Shown here: in pieces, positions 11,052 to 21,900 of the stretch | How the letters are laid out: each line of letters opens with the position of its first letter | How positions within the stretch are numbered: position 1 is the first letter of the stretch | Notes under the pieces: model-generated | Told to the model about the DNA's origin: nothing | Databases searched by the model: none | The model's input: only the letters and a program-made list of their open reading frames with translations | Assembly: GCA_036785325.1 (NCBI GenBank) | Contig: JAXIVH010000325.1 | Coordinates: forward strand, 12,501-76,500 | From: Urophycis tenuis | Taxonomy: Eukaryota; Chordata; Actinopteri; Gadiformes; Phycidae | Direction of reading: 5' to 3' | Length of the DNA stretch: 64,000 nt | Position numbers and translations under genes: made by a program

Positions 11052-13235
11052 TCCTGTTCAGCAAAGAATGTGATGGTTCTAGCCAAGAACGTTTATCTGT
11101 CTAGACCACAACATGATCTCTTGAGTAGAGGACTAACATTTATTCCATCATTGGACATAGGCAAGAATCAAAAAATGCAGCTTCAATTAGACTTACAAAA
11201 TTACCATAGAAAAATACAATTGGCGGCCTTCTTTAAAGATTCAAATAAGTCGAATAAAAAGAAAATACCCCCCTTTATGGGGACCTCTACCTGGACACCT
11301 CCATTAGAGAAACTTCCACCTGAAGTCATCAACCTGATGGAGGAGGATAAGTATTTTTTTAACCTACACTTTAAAGCAATTAGAGAACAGTTTAATTTGT
11401 CAGTAGAGGAAGTGAAGGCACTTAAGGAATTAAAACATGCAAAACACATAGTCATTAAGCCTGCAGATAAAGGGGCAACAATTGTAATATTAAGTAGAGA
11501 GCAATACATTTTTGAGGTACAAAGACAATTAGATGATACAGTGTATTATAAAAAATTAGACAAACCCATTTTCTTGGACACGGTTCCTTTAATTGATACC
11601 ATTTTGAGCACGTTAAAAAACAAAAAATTCATTAATGAAAAACAGAGAACATATTTAAAAGGAAAGTTCCAACCGAGAGAAAGACGTTTCTATATTCTTC
11701 CAAAAATACATAAGGATCCCAGGAGTTGGACTATTCCCTTTGAGGTGCCCCAGGGACGTCCCATAGTCTCCGACTGTGGCAGTGAGACTTATCATACAGC
11801 GGAGTACTTAGATTTTTATTTGAATCCACTGTCCACCAAACATCCGGCCTATTTAAAAGATACTTACCATTTTATTGAAATTGTCAAAAGTCTAGTGATC
11901 CCGTCCAACGCAAGTTTTTTTTCTATGGATGTAACAAGTTTATATACCAATATAGACATTCCCAGTGGGATAAATGCGGTGCGAAAATGTTTTACAAAAT
12001 ATCCCGATCCAAAGCGGCCAGATACAGAACTATTACAATTATTAGAAATTAATTTAACTAGAAACGATTTTGTCTTTAACGAACAATTTTATCTCCAAAT
12101 TAAGGGAACAGCGATGGGTAAAAAATTTGCCCCGGCTTACGCTAACATCTTCATGGCTTATTGGGAGGAAGAAGTTTTCCAGAAGTGCCATAAAAGGCCA
12201 TTCCACTATCTGCGTTACCTGGACGACATCTGGGGAATTTGGACGGGGTCAAAAGGGGAATTCCAGGAGTTTCTAGAGGTTTTGAACTCACATGATCCCT
12301 CGATCCAGTTAAAGGCAGAATTTGATGAACAAAGAATTGATTTTTTAGACACTACGATATACAAGGGAACAAATTTCACACAAACACACAAATTGGATAT
12401 TAAAGTTTTTTTTAAAACCACTGATACACATGCCTTACTGTACAAAACAAGCTTCCATCCAAAACATACATTCAGGGGAATTGTTAAATCGCAAATCCTT
12501 AGATTTAGGAGGATATGTACGAGGGAAGAAACTGTTTGGGAAGCAATCCGGATCCTTTTCAAAGCCCTGCGGGAGAGGGGGTACACAAGGTCCTTTCTAA
12601 GACAGTGTCTAAAAACCTCTCAACGTAAGGGGGAAAGGGATCAGGAGAACTTAATCCCCCTAATCACAACATTTTCTAGTTGTAGTTTAATTTTAAATAG
12701 AATATGCAAATCTAATTTTGGTAGGTTAATGACAAATTCGGGAAGTATCCCAGATAGTACACAAGTTATATCGGCTTATAGACGAAACAAGAGCTTGCAG
12801 GATTGGCTGGTAAAGGCCAAATTGCCATCCCTACAAATGCGGAAGCCCCACCTGTTAGAGGCGAAGTTTTGTAATCTACAATTTATACGTGGTGCCAAGG
12901 ACAAAAATATTGTCAAAATCCCACAAGCCTTTCACCCCCGATCCACAAATTGTATTTATGTTTTGTTTTGTTCCAAATGTGGACTTAAATATGTCGGGGA
13001 GACGAGAAATTCACTATATACCAGAATGTATCAACATAGATACAACATTATAAACAAAAGAGAAGTGGAAACACCTTTAGTTGCTCATTTTTTAATCCAC
13101 AGTTTTGATGCTGTAAGAATGGCTGGTCTGCAAAGAAATATTAATTGGACAGATGTAGAGCGGAAGAAAATTGAACGTTATTGGATATATACATTAGGGA
13201 CTAAAGAACCATGGGGTCTGAATCGGAAATATTAG
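11004..13235 (+). CDS. Family A ORF2: Penelope-like reverse transcriptase with C-terminal GIY-YIG endonuclease
   Basis: The start given is the first -1-frame codon after the slippery site. An ATG at 11073 is the alternative start. Counting from 11070, PLE motifs are I-K-P-A-D-K-G (129-135), L-P-K-I-H-K (210-215), G-R-P-I-V-S (229-234), motif A F-S-M-D (Asp287), motif B G-T-A-M-G-K-K-F-A-P, motif C Y-L-D-D (383-386), F-L-D, and the thumb S-F-H-P-K-H-T. The C-terminus has a zinc-finger-like pair Cys634/Cys637, then Y-V-G (641-643), E-T-R, Arg652, His656 and Glu702 with G-L-N at 716-718, so the GIY-YIG site looks complete. It copies element RNA and probably nicks target DNA to prime. At about 720 aa plus a short frameshift lead it is normal size for an endonuclease-positive PLE. 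Confidence 0.92.
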   Translation, partial: LDRPLSLLQEGVEGQQSCSAKNVMVLAKNVYLSRPQHDLLSRGLTFIPSLDIGKNQKMQLQLDLQNYHRKIQLAAFFKDSNKSNKKKIPPFMGTSTWTPPLEKLPPEVINLMEEDKYFFNLHFKAIREQFNLSVEEVKALKELKHAKHIVIKPADKGATIVILSREQYIFEVQRQLDDTVYYKKLDKPIFLDTVPLIDTILSTLKNKKFINEKQRTYLKGKFQPRERRFYILPKIHKDPRSWTIPFEVPQGRPIVSDCGSETYHTAEYLDFYLNPLSTKHPAYLKDTYHFIEIVKSLVIPSNASFFSMDVTSLYTNIDIPSGINAVRKCFTKYPDPKRPDTELLQLLEINLTRNDFVFNEQFYLQIKGTAMGKKFAPAYANIFMAYWEEEVFQKCHKRPFHYLRYLDDIWGIWTGSKGEFQEFLEVLNSHDPSIQLKAEFDEQRIDFLDTTIYKGTNFTQTHKLDIKVFFKTTDTHALLYKTSFHPKHTFRGIVKSQILRFRRICTREETVWEAIRILFKALRERGYTRSFLRQCLKTSQRKGERDQENLIPLITTFSSCSLILNRICKSNFGRLMTNSGSIPDSTQVISAYRRNKSLQDWLVKAKLPSLQMRKPHLLEAKFCNLQFIRGAKDKNIVKIPQAFHPRSTNCIYVLFCSKCGLKYVGETRNSLYTRMYQHRYNIINKREVETPLVAHFLIHSFDAVRMAGLQRNINWTDVERKKIERYWIYTLGTKEPWGLNRKY

Positions 13236-13320
13236 TAAAAACGACTTTCAATCCACATAATTTTATCCCCAGAACCTTAGCCCTGACCCCTGATCTCTTA
13301 CCCTAATCCAAACCCTAACC
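13236..13320. repeat. Family A 3' UTR passing into degenerate telomere repeats
   Basis: A short AT-rich stretch follows the ORF2 stop, then CCCTAA-like motifs appear (CCCTAATCC, AACCCTAACC). No poly(A) tail separates the element from the repeats, so the RNA 3' end may itself have carried CCCUAA-like sequence. Confidence 0.6.
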
Positions 13321-13328
13321 CCCTAACC

Positions 13329-13554
13329 CAGTGGTGTCGGGCTCGGTCCGTGGGGGGCCGGTGTCCCTGCTCGCTCGTTTTGGATATTTCTCTGCTCTCC
13401 CGCGCCTGGTTCTGGTGATCGACTGATCGTCGGGCTACGTAGAGGCCTGGTGGCGGTCTGTTCGTTGGGGTCAGATGTGCTGGGGTGGTGTGTGGGGGGG
13501 CATCTGTGGCGTGCGGGGGCGCCGGCCCTCACTGGATTGAGTTTAGCACCACTG
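13329..13554. mobile_element. Non-autonomous hAT-like DNA transposon (MITE), 226 bp
   Basis: A GC-rich 226-bp block interrupts degenerate telomere repeat. Its ends are CAGTGGTG (13329-13336) and CACCACTG (13547-13554), perfect 8-bp terminal inverted repeats of hAT/Charlie type. The flanking 8-mers CCCTAACC (13321-13328) and CCCTTACC (13555-13562) match 7/8, as an 8-bp hAT target-site duplication would. Part of that match could come from the repetitive host sequence. There is no transposase; the small minus-strand ORF inside is not credible. Confidence 0.7.
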
Positions 13555-14774
13555 CCCTTACCCTAATCCTAACCCTTAACCCTAACCCTACCCTAACCCC
13601 AACCCCTAACCCCAATCCTAACCCTAACCCCAACCCTAACCCCAACCCCTAACCCTAACCCCAACTCCTAACCCTAACCCTAACCCAACCCCTAACCCTA
13701 ACCCCAACCCCAATCCTAACCCCAACCCCTAACCCTAACCCTAACCCCAACCCTAACCCTAACCCTAACCCCAACTCCTAACCCCAACCCCTAACCCCAA
13801 CCCTAACCCTAACCCTACCCTAAACCCAACCCTAACCCTAACCCCAACTCCTAACGCTAACCCCAACCCCTAACCCTACCCCAACCCCTAACCCTAACCC
13901 CAACCCTAATCCTAACCCTAACCCCAACCCCTAACCCCAACCCCAATCCTAACCCTAACCCCAACCCCAATCCCTAACCCTAACCCCAACCCTAACCCTA
14001 ACCCCAACTCCTAACCCTAACCCCAACCCCTAACCCTAACCCCAACCCTAACCCTAACCCTAACCCCAACTCCTAACCCTAACCCCAACCCCTAACCCCA
14101 ACCCTAACCCTAACCCTACCCTAACCCCAACCCTAACCCTAACCCCAACTCCTAACCCTAACCCCAACCCCTAACCCTACCCCAACCCCTAACCCTAACC
14201 CCAACCCCAATCCTAACCCTAACCCCAACCCCAATCCTAACCTTAACCCCAACCCCAATCCCTAACCCTAACCCTAACCCCAACCCTAACCCTAACCCCA
14301 ACTCCTAACCCTAACCCTAACCCCCTAACCCCAACCCTAACCCTAACCCTACCCTAACCCCAACCCCTAACCCCAACCCTAACCCTAACCCCAACCCTAA
14401 CCCTAACCCCAACTCCTAACCCTAACCCTAACCCCAACCCCTAACCCTACCCCAACCCCTAACCCTAACCCCAACCCCAATCCTAACCCTAACCCCAACC
14501 CCTAACCCCAACCCTAACCCTAACCCTAACCCTAACCCCAACTCCTAACCCTAACCCTAACCCCAACCCCAACCTCAACCCCAACCCCTAACCCTAACCC
14601 CAACCCTAACCCTAACCCCTAACCCTACCCTAACCCCAACCCCTAACCCCAACCCTAACCCCGACCCTAACCCTAACCCTTAAACCTAACCCCAACCCTA
14701 ACCCTAACCCCTCTCCCTAACCCCTACCCTAAACCTAATCCTAACCCTTGAACCTAACCCAAATCCCTAACCCC
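13555..14774. repeat. Degenerate telomere-like repeats with higher-order structure
   Basis: Mixed AACCCT, AACCCC, CCCCTA and CCAACTCCTAA units with no coding potential. Longer strings (for example the CTACCCTAA-containing blocks near 13816 and 14114) recur about 300 bp apart, suggesting higher-order tandem duplication. From 14554 the tract matches 8390 onward, so that part belongs to the second family A copy. Confidence 0.85.
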
Positions 14775-15543
14775 AACCCTCATTGATGACGTAATGGACA
14801 GGGAAAAATTAAATACAAAATTAAATAGGATCACTTTATTGTTTACAAGCATATAATATCATTCATGAATACTAATTTGGATACAAATAATTAACAATTA
14901 TTATATTAATTCAATTCGGACATAACAGGGCTAAAAGAAACATTAATAATTTAAAAACACACATTTAGGTATCAACAATTTTAATACATAACAAATTAAT
15001 AATACTTACCATACTTACCTTACTTACCAGAAATTAGTAAATTATTAGAATACTTACCAGAAGAAAGAAGAAAGGAAAAAAAACTACAAATTGCAAGGGA
15101 GAGCCGAACCTATAAAAGCGAGAACCACAGGAGGAGCTCATTTCTGCTCAAACTTTTGAAGAAGACACATCTCTCTTTCTCTTTCCATTTTGTTGCAGAT
15201 TCCGTCCGATTGGTGTGTCTTTGGCCTGAGGAAGACATCGATGAATGTTGAAACGTTGCCCGGACACACCTTTAAAGAGAGAAGAAAATAAAACATTATT
15301 TTTGATTGATTAATAAAACAATTTTAAACTTTTTTTCTGTGTTTTTTTTAATTTTTAATTTTTTTTCACATTAAAATAAATAACCCTCATTCATGGGTAG
15401 TTTTGAGGACGGCTGGACATTAGTCCAGCGTGGTGGCCGACGCCGGCAGGCTCGCCAGCCGGTCCAGGGCCGTGGGAGGGAGTGGACGGCGAGCGCACCC
15501 CCCGTCCAAAACAAGAGGCGGGATCAGTTCCCCCATCCTAACC
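14554..15543 (+). mobile_element. Family A PLE, 3'-truncated second copy
   Basis: This is an apparently exact 990-bp repeat of 8390-9379 at an offset of 6,164 bp, judged by eye. It includes the variant repeats, CRE-like site, TATA box (15111-15118), hammerhead (15212-15270) and the first 50 codons of ORF1. Identity stops right after CCTAACC, where ORF1 sequence changes to telomere repeat. Confidence 0.92.
15212..15270 (+). ncRNA. Hammerhead ribozyme in the truncated family A copy
   Basis: Same sequence as 9048-9106, with both core boxes and both stem I arms kept. Because the promoter also survives, this truncated copy could still be transcribed rightward into interstitial telomere repeats. 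Confidence 0.78.
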
Positions 15544-15548
15544 CCTAA
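15393..15548 (+). pseudogene. Truncated family A ORF1 fused to telomere repeat
   Basis: The first 50 codons match ORF1 at 9229. The frame then enters CCCCTAA and stops at TAA 15546-15548. Only the basic N-terminus remains; the helical and SGNH domains are missing. Confidence 0.9.
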
Positions 15549-15946
15549 CCCTAACCCTAACCCTAACCCTAACCCTAACCCTAACCCTAACCCTAACCCC
15601 CTAACCCTAACCCTAACCCTAACCCTAACCCTAACCCTAACCCCCTAACCCTAACCCTAACCCTAACCCTAACCCTAACCCTAACCCTAACCTAACCCTA
15701 ACCCTAACCCTAACCCTAACCCTAACCCCTAACCCTAACCCTAACCCTAACCCTAACCCTAACCCCTAACCCTAACCCTAACCCTAACCCTAACCCCTAA
15801 CCCTAACCCTAACCCTAACCCTAACCCTAACCCTAACCCTAACCCTAACCCCTAACCCTAACCCTAACCCTAACCCTAACCCTAACCCTAACCCTAACCC
15901 TAACCTAACCCTAACCCTAACCCTAACCCTAACCCTAACCCTAACC

Positions 15947-15987
<41 letters not shown>

Positions 15988-16667
15988 CCCTAACCCTAAC
16001 CCTAACCCTAACCCTAACCCTAACCCTACCCTAACCCTAACCCTAACCCTAACCCTAACCCTAACCCTAACCCTAACCCTAACCCCTAACCCTAACCCTA
16101 ACCCTAACCCTAACCCTAACCCTAACCCTAACCCCTAACCCTAACCCTAACCCTAACCCTAACCCTAACCCTAACCCTAACCCTAACCCCTAACCCTAAC
16201 CCTAACCCTAACCCTAACCCTAACCCTAACCCTAACCCCTAACCCTAACCCTAACCCTAACCCTAACCCTAACCCTAACCCTAACCCTAACCCCTAACCC
16301 TAACCCTAACCCTAACCCTAACCCTAACCCTAACCCTAACCCTAACCCTAACCCCTAACCCTAACCCTAACCCTAACCCTAACCCTAACCCTAACCCTAA
16401 CCCTAACCCCTAACCCTAACCCTAACCCTAACCCTAACCCTAACCCTAACCCCTAACCCCTAACCCCTAACCCTAACCCTAACCCTAACCCTAACCCTAA
16501 CCCTAACCCTAACCCCTAACCCTAACCCTAACCCTAACCCTAACCCTAACCCTAACCCTAACCTAACCCTAACCCTAACCCTAACCCTAACCCTAACCCT
16601 AACCTAACCCTAACCCTAACCCTAACCCTAACCCTAACCCTAACCCTAACCCTAACCCTAACCCTAA
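15544..16667. repeat. Interstitial telomere array, 1.1 kb
   Basis: (AACCCT)n in the same orientation as the terminal telomere, broken every 40-60 bp by CCCCTAA or CCTAA length variants. It begins at the microhomology CCTAACC inside family A ORF1 and ends at a truncated PLE coding sequence, so it joins two broken retroelements. Confidence 0.95.
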
Positions 16668-17149
16668 GCCCCAACTTGAAGGATCTCCTGGTCAGGGCCA
16701 ATCTAAGGCCACCAATGATTCACAGGAGACTACCAGGAAACCCTAAAACAGCTAAGAACCACACCTCAGGGATGACCTACCCAATCCCCGGAAACACCCA
16801 CCTGACACATTCCAACAGTGTCTACCTCATTCAATGCAAGAAATGCCCTATGCAGTATGTGGGAGAGACGCGCAACACACTAGCGGCGCGTCTCTCTCAA
16901 CATATTTATAACATCAAAAAAGGACTTAAGAGCAATACATACCTTGTACGACACTTCAAAAAACATGGACTTGAAAACCTATTCCTTAAGGGTCTGGAAC
17001 ATGACCCACACTGGACAACTTACCAGAGAAGGAAAGTGGAACAACAGTGGATCAGAAGATTGAACACAGGATTTCCCCAAGGACTCAATGAAACAATCAA
17101 CACCAGCGGAAATCCTGCCAGGACTCAAATACAAAACCGATTCAATTAG
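16668..17149 (+). pseudogene. Family C PLE ORF2 C-terminus (GIY-YIG domain), 5'-truncated
   Basis: Coding sequence begins directly at the telomere repeat edge. It encodes the end of the RT region (N-L-K-D-L-L-V-R-A, matching S-L-Q-D-W-L-V-K-A in family A) and a full GIY-YIG domain. The domain shows C-K-K-C, Y-V-G-E-T-R, the Arg and His in A-A-R-L-S-Q-H, the Glu in K-V-E-Q-Q-W and G-L-N, so its catalytic residues look intact. The RT palm is gone, so this is a relic. It differs enough from families A and B to be a third lineage. Confidence 0.9.
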
Positions 17150-17201
17150 TTCAATAAGTTACACTTAATTTCAAATGTTCTCTATGATCTTCCTTATTAT
17201 T

Positions 17202-17262
<61 letters not shown>
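17150..17262 (+). other. Family C 3' UTR and 55-nt A run
   Basis: A short AT-rich 3' UTR follows the stop and ends in an uninterrupted A run (17208-17262). This may be a reverse-transcribed poly(A) tail or an expanded A-tract; no target duplication could be identified. Confidence 0.6.
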
Positions 17263-17265
<3 letters not shown>

Positions 17266-17460
17266 GTTAAACATGATGCAACATGGGACCATGTTTAAGG
17301 CCGTACGCCACGACCAAAAACCATTGGTTTTACTCAAGGCTGCAGCAAAACATACCCAGTCTGATTTTACCCATAAAAATCTAGTAGAGATGATCCCCAA
17401 AATATACCAATTACATTATATTCAAATACTCCGACCAGGATCACATACATACTTGGATAC
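17263..17460. other. Unassigned spacer, first copy of an ACCCATAAAA...ATTCAATT module
   Basis: No gene seen. About 80 bp (from about 17388) recurs in diverged form at about 18667-18780, ahead of the second CT tract. The whole module (AT segment, CT tract, hairpin) has therefore been duplicated. Confidence 0.5.
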
Positions 17461-18494
17461 ACACAATTCAATTTCTCTCTTCTCTCTTCTCTCTTCTCTC
17501 CTCTCTCTTTTCTTCTCTCTTCTCTCTTCTCTCTTCTCTCCTCTCTCTTTTCTTCTCTCTTCTCTCTTCTCTTCTCTCTTCTCTTCTCTCTTCTCTCTTC
17601 TGTCTTTTCTTCTGTCTTCTCCTCTCTCTTCTGTCTTCTCTTCTCTCTTCTGTCTTCTCTTCTCCCTTCTGTCTTCTCTTCTCTCTTCTGTCTTCTCTTC
17701 TCTCTTCTGTCTTCTCTTCTCTCTTCTCTTTTCTCTTCTCTCCTCTTCTCTCTTCTCTCCTCTCTTCTCTCTTCTCTATTCTCTCTCCTCTCTTCTCTCT
17801 TCTCTTCTCTCTTCTCTTTCCTCTTCTCTCTTGTATTCTCTCTTGTATTCTCTCTTCTGTCTTGTATTCTCTCTTGTATTTTCTCTTCTGTCTTCTATTC
17901 TCTCTTCTATTCTCTCTTCTGTATTCTCTTCTGTCCTCCCTTCTCTCCTCTGTCTTTTCTTCTCTCTTCTGTCTTCTCTTCTCTCTTCTCTCTTCTCTTC
18001 TCTCTTCTCTTCTCTCCTCTCTCTTTTCTTCTCTCTTCTCTCTTCTCTCTTCTATTCTCTCTTCTGTCTTCTATATTCTCTCTTCTGTCTTCTATATTCT
18101 CTCTTCTGTCTTCTATTCTCTCTTCTGTCTTCTATTCTCTCTTCTGTATTTTCTTTTCTCTTCTGTCTTCTCTTCTCTCTCTTCTCTTCTCTCTTCTCTC
18201 TTTTCTCTTTTCCCTTCTCTCTCCTCTCTTCTCTTCTCTCCTCTCTTCTCTCTTCTCTCTTCTCTCTTCCCTCTTCCCTCTTCCCTTTTCTCTTCTCTCT
18301 TCTCTTTTCTCATTTATCTCCTCTCTCCCCTCTTCTCTCTCCTCCTCTCTTCTCTCTTCTCTCCTCTCTTTTCTCATTTCTCTCCTCTCTCCTCTCTTCT
18401 CTTTCCCCTTCTCTCTCTTCTTTCTTCTCTCTTCTCTCTCCTCTCTTCCCTCTTCCCTCTTCCCTCTTCCCTCTTCTCTCTTCTCTCCTCTTTT
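17461..18494. repeat. CT-rich microsatellite (TCTCT/TCTTC)n
   Basis: About 1 kb of almost pure pyrimidine on the + strand built from CTCTT, CTTCT, TGTCT and TATTC units. Long open frames here (Ser/Leu/Phe on +, Arg/Glu/Lys on -) are by-products of low complexity. Confidence 0.95.
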
Positions 18495-18610
18495 CCCTCA
18501 CAAATGTGAGGGAGAAGGGGGAGGTAGAGTGCACAAGCCCGATCCGGCGGGGGTGAGTTCAATCCGAACAGATGTCTCACCCTGACTCTACCTTCCCTTC
18601 ACTCTACCTT
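18471..18610. repeat. Hairpin-rich 140-bp module, copy 1
   Basis: Contains the perfect palindrome CCCTCACAAATGTGAGGG (18495-18512) and two nested inverted repeats: GGTAGAGT (18523-18530) with ACTCTACC (18585-18592), and GGGTGAG (18551-18557) with CTCACCC (18576-18582). GTTCAATCC in the inner loop resembles a Pol III B box, but no convincing A box or tRNA fold was found. Function unknown. Confidence 0.75.
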
Positions 18611-18800
18611 TCTTGAACTCTACCCTCTTTAACCATAACCCCTACTCTATATTAGATAACACACACTAATATTTTACCCATAAAACTCTAGTGAAGATGA
18701 TCGCAAAAATATACCAATTACATTCTATTCAAATACTTTGGTAAGAATCACATAATACCTGGGTACATAAATTCAATTACCCTTAATCTTTAATGGTCTT
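18611..18800. other. Spacer between hairpin modules
   Basis: No gene seen. It includes the second, diverged copy of the ACCCATAAAA...ATTCAATT segment (about 18667-18780) and a TAACCATAACCCCTACTCTAT string that recurs in similar form after the second hairpin. Confidence 0.5.
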
Positions 18801-18940
18801 CTCTTCTCTCTTCTCTCCTCTTTTCCCTCACAAATGTGAGGGAGTAGGGGGAGGTAGAGTGCACAAGCCCGATCCGGCGGGGGTGAGTTCAATCCGAACA
18901 GATGTCTCACCCTGACTCTACCTTCCCTTCACTCTACCTT
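18801..18940. repeat. Hairpin-rich 140-bp module, copy 2
   Basis: Matches 18471-18610 at an offset of 330 bp with one visible substitution (A to T at 18846). All three inverted repeats are kept. Confidence 0.9.
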
Positions 18941-18959
18941 CCTTAACTATAACCCCTAC

Positions 18960-21900
18960 TCTATCTTTACTCAAACCTTGATATTATTCCTCCCGTAACC
19001 CTAACTTTAACCCCAAACTTAACCCTAACCCTAACCTTAACCCCGCCCCTAACCTTAACATCAATCTCAAACCTAACCCTAACCCTAACCTCAACCTCAC
19101 CCCTAACCTTAACCGCAACCTCACCCACAACCCCAACTTTAACCTTAAACATAACTTCACTCTCAATTTCAACTCTTCACCCTTAACCTTTACTCTAACC
19201 TTAACCTCAACCCTAACCCTAAAAACTCTTATCTAACCTTAACCCCAACCTCTAACCATAACCTTAATCTCAACCTCATCCCTCATCTTAACCTCACCCC
19301 CAATCTTAAGCCTTTACCTCAACCCTTACCTCACACCTGATCTTAACCTCAACGCTAACCTTAACCTCACCCCTAACCTTAACCTCAACCCTAACCTTAA
19401 CCTCACCACTAAAACTTAATCTCACCTCAACCCTAGCCTCACACCTGATTTTAAGCTCAACTCTAAAACTTAACCTCACCCCCAACCTTAACGTCACCCC
19501 TAACCTTAACCTTTACCTCAACCCTAACCTTAACCTCAACCCTAATCTCAACTTCACCCCTAACCCTAACCCTAACCCTAACCTTAACCTCACCCCTAAC
19601 CTTAACCTCACCACTGACCTTAACCTCAACCCAAAACTTTAACTTCATCCCTAATCCTAAACTCAACCCTTACCCTAACCTCAACCCCAACCTTAACCTC
19701 AAACCTAACCTTAACCTTAACCTCACCCCTAACCTTAACCGTAAACTCACTCTCAGCCCTAATCTTAACCCCACCCTAACCTAACCCCTATCCTAAACCC
19801 CTAATCCTAACCATAACCCCTAACCCCTAACCTTAACTCCAACTCTTATCTTAACCTCAACCCTTACCCCAACCTCAACCCCAACCTTAACCTCAAACCT
19901 AACCTTAACCGCACCCCTAACCTTAACCCTAACCCCACTCTCGACCTTAGCCTTAATCCTGACCTCAACCCTAACCGTAATTCTGACCTCAACCCTAACC
20001 TTAACCCCAACCCTAACCTTGACCTCAACCCTAACCTTAACCTATTTCAAACCTTAACCTCACCCCTAAACATAACTCACCCTTAACCTCTATCCTAACC
20101 TTAACCTCAACCCTAACCTTAAACTCTTCTCTAACCTTAACCCTAACCTCAACCTCATCCCTCATCTTAACTTCAACCCTAACATTAACCGCAGACCTAA
20201 CCTTAACCTTAAACCTTAACCATAATCTCACTCTCATTCCTGATCTTAACCTCAACCCAACCCTAACCCTAACCTCACCCCTAACCTTAGCCTTTACCTC
20301 AACCCTTACCTTAACCTTATGCCAAACCTTAACCTCACACCTAACCTTAACCTCAACCCTAACCTTAACCTCAACCCTAACCTTAACCTCAACCTCAACC
20401 CTAACCTTAACCTCACCCCTAACCTTAGCTTTTACCTCAACCCTTACCTCACAGCAGATCTTAACCTCACCTTAACCTCACCCCTAACCTTAACCTCAAC
20501 CCTAACTTAAAACTCACCCCTAACCTTAACCTCACCTCAATCCTAACCTCACACCTGATCTTAACCTCAACTCTAAACTTAACCTCACCCCTAACCCCAA
20601 CCTCACCCCTAACCTTAACCTTTACCTCAACTCTAACCTTAACCTCAACCCTAATCTCAACTTCACCCCTAACCTTAACCTCAACCTTAACCTCAACCCT
20701 AATCTTAACCTTAACCTCAAACCTAACCTTAACCTTACCCCTAACCTCACTCAACCTTAACCTCAGCCCAACCCTTACCTCAATCCTGACCTTAACCCTA
20801 ACCTCACCCCTAACCTTAAACTCACCCCTAACCTTAGCTTTTACCTCAACCCTTACCTCACAGCAGATCTTAACCTCACCTTAACCTCACCCCTAACCTT
20901 AACCTCAACCCTAACTTAAAACTCACCCCTAACCTTAACCTCACCTCAATCCTAACCTCACACCTGATCTTAACCTCAACTCTAAACTTAACCTCACCCC
21001 TAACCCCAACCTCACCCCTAACCTTAACCTTTACCTCAACTCTAACCTTAACCTCAACCCTAATCTCAACTTCACCCCTAACCTTAACCTCAACCTTAAC
21101 CTCAACCCTAATCTTAACCTTAACCTCAAACCTAACCTTAACCTTACCCCTAACCTCACTCAACCTTAACCTCAGCCCAACCCTTACCTCAATCCTGACC
21201 TTAACCCTTACCTCACCCCTAACCTTAAACTCACCCCTAACCTTAATCCTAACCTTAACCTCAACCCTAACCTTAACCTCAACCCTAACCTTAACCTCAT
21301 CCCTAACCTTAACCTCACCCCTGACCTTAACCTCAACCCAAACATTAAACTCATCCCTAATCCTAAACTCAACCCTCACCCTAACCCCAACCTTAACCTC
21401 AAACCTAACCCCTAACCTTAACCATAAACTCACTCTCAACCCCACCCGAATCTAAGCCCTAACTCTAACCATAACCCCTAACCTTAACCTTAACCCTAAC
21501 CCTAACCCTAACCCTCATCCCTAACTTTGACTTTAACCTCATTCCTAACTCTAATGTAACCTCATCCCTAACTCTAACCCTAACCCTAACCCTTTACCTC
21601 AACCCTTAGCTTAACCTTATGCCCAACCTTAACCTCACACCTAACCTTAACCTCAACCCTAACCTTAACCTCAACCTTAACCTTAACCTCAACCTTAACC
21701 CTAACCTTAACCTCACCCCTAACCTTAGCTTTTACCTCAACCCTTACCTCACACCTGATCTTAACCTCACCTTAACCTCACCCCTAACCTTAACCTCAAC
21801 CCTAACCTAAAACTCACCCCTAACCTTAACCTTACCTCAATCCTAACCTCACACCTGATCTTAACCTCAACTCTAAACTTAACCTCACCCCTAACCCCAA

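Larger units (their letters stand above)
8390..13235 (+). mobile_element. Family A Penelope-like retrotransposon, intact two-ORF copy
   Basis: This is an apparently complete PLE with its 5' end facing the telomere. In order it has variant telomere repeats, an AT-rich leader, a TATA box, a hammerhead ribozyme, ORF1 (SGNH-like) and ORF2 (RT plus GIY-YIG). The first 990 bp (8390-9379) recur at 14554-15543, exactly 6,164 bp downstream, so the copy once sat in a head-to-tail array with about the same period as family B (6,075 bp). No target-site duplication is visible, because both sides are telomere-like. Both ORFs are open and all catalytic motifs checked are present, so it could be active. Confidence 0.9.

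Noticed and set aside
17273..18556. 427-codon and 215-codon Ser/Leu/Phe-rich open frames
   Set aside because: They lie in a (TCTCT)n microsatellite; absence of stops follows from composition. No domain.
18523..18592. tRNA or tRNA-derived SINE
   Set aside because: A B-box-like string and stems exist, but there is no cloverleaf, A box or A-rich tail.
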